A stretch of 64,000 nucleotides of DNA from an uncultured Propionibacteriaceae bacterium (GTDB taxonomy: Bacteria; Actinomycetota; Actinomycetes; Propionibacteriales; Propionibacteriaceae). Below, one piece after another: positions 63,757 through 64,000 of the stretch (positions are counted from its first letter, which is position 1; each line of letters begins with the position of its first letter). The translations under genes and the position numbers were made by a program. Below the pieces are notes generated by a model. That model was not told where the DNA came from, made no database searches, and saw only the letters and a list, made by a program, of their open reading frames with translations. The stretch lies in contig CALCKT010000057.1 in assembly GCA_937965785.1 (NCBI GenBank), forward strand, positions 60,120-124,119. The letters are read 5' to 3'.

Positions 63757-64000
63757 ATGGTTGGACAACGAAAGACTCCTTGGAAAACGGCGGTCGCAGT
63801 CCCGACTGCCGTGATCGTTCTGGGCTTCGTCGGACTGGCGGCGTTGGCGCCGCGCTGGCTGGGCCAGTTGTTGAATGCGGCGAACTCGACCGTGGTCAAC
63901 GGCCTGGGCTGGTACTACAGCCTCATCGTCGCGGGTTTCGTCGCCTTCGCCCTGCTGGTGGCCTTCGGACCGTACGGGAACATCACCCTCGGACCCGACG
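63757..64000 (+). CDS. BCCT-family transporter (5' part; runs off the window)
   Basis: The first 81 codons from the ATG at 63757. TM1 is about residues 11-32 (TAVAVPTAVIVLGFVGLAALAP) and TM2 about 49-69. Between and after them come VNGLGWYYSLIVAGFVAF and FGPYGNITLGPD, the N-terminal signature of betaine/carnitine/choline transporters. These import compatible solutes such as glycine betaine with sodium. The substrate-binding tryptophan motif lies beyond the window. Confidence 0.8.
   Translation, partial: MVGQRKTPWKTAVAVPTAVIVLGFVGLAALAPRWLGQLLNAANSTVVNGLGWYYSLIVAGFVAFALLVAFGPYGNITLGPD

Overview
The window is a high-GC actinobacterial chromosome segment, most likely Propionibacteriales/Propionibacteriaceae. 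The case for Actinomycetota rests on RbpA, OpcA beside zwf, the WhiA-YvcK-RapZ-UvrC block, a SufR-led suf operon and a DUF4921-type GalT-like protein. The family-level call is inference; no rRNA gene is present.

Layout. 1-6.7 kb: 5' end of a suf operon (sufR, sufB) with a candidate iron box, a GalT-like HIT protein, and the pentose-phosphate operon zwf-opcA-pgl. 6.6-10.3 kb: a double-GNAT protein, an NfeD/SPFH membrane pair, rbpA, secG. 10.4-16.4 kb: glycolytic cluster gap-pgk-tpiA downstream of rapZ-yvcK-whiA. 16.5-18.5 kb: biotin ECF transporter bioY-bioM-bioN behind a palindromic operator. 18.6-28.2 kb: an MFS transporter, uvrC, ettA, two membrane-anchored GTPases coupled to a PrsW-like protease, and tRNA-Arg. 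28.4-31.0 kb: orn, an amidase, a TPR-like protein and tRNA-His.

31.0-52.7 kb looks like a genomic island that starts next to tRNA-His and is visibly AT-richer than its surroundings. It holds a MazEF-type toxin-antitoxin pair, a decayed transposase, an asparaginase, an HP0310-like polysaccharide deacetylase and a GNAT gene. Its main content is a complete type 1 BREX phage-defence operon on the minus strand: brxA-brxB-brxC-pglX-[RloC-like AAA ATPase, 47-codon micro-ORF, PDDEXK nuclease]-pglZ-brxL. Nearly all junctions from brxA to pglZ are ATGA/GTGA overlaps. Three features stand out: the ATPase/nuclease insert between pglX and pglZ; a micro-ORF that resembles a detached PglX C-terminus; and a perfect 20-bp inverted repeat inside pglX. 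A frameshifted excisionase-like HTH gene lies just upstream of brxA.

52.7-64 kb returns to core-like genes: an alpha/beta hydrolase, a zinc alcohol dehydrogenase, an FMN reductase, a small XRE-regulated three-gene operon, bioB (with the same operator type as bioY), sdhC-sdhA-sdhB, two identical tandem tRNA-Lys genes, a DUF3618 protein, a 1-Cys Bcp peroxiredoxin, a YigZ-family protein, two small membrane proteins and the start of a BCCT transporter. The matching TTGAAC-N3-GTTCAA palindromes at bioY and bioB suggest one biotin regulon controlling uptake and the last synthesis step.
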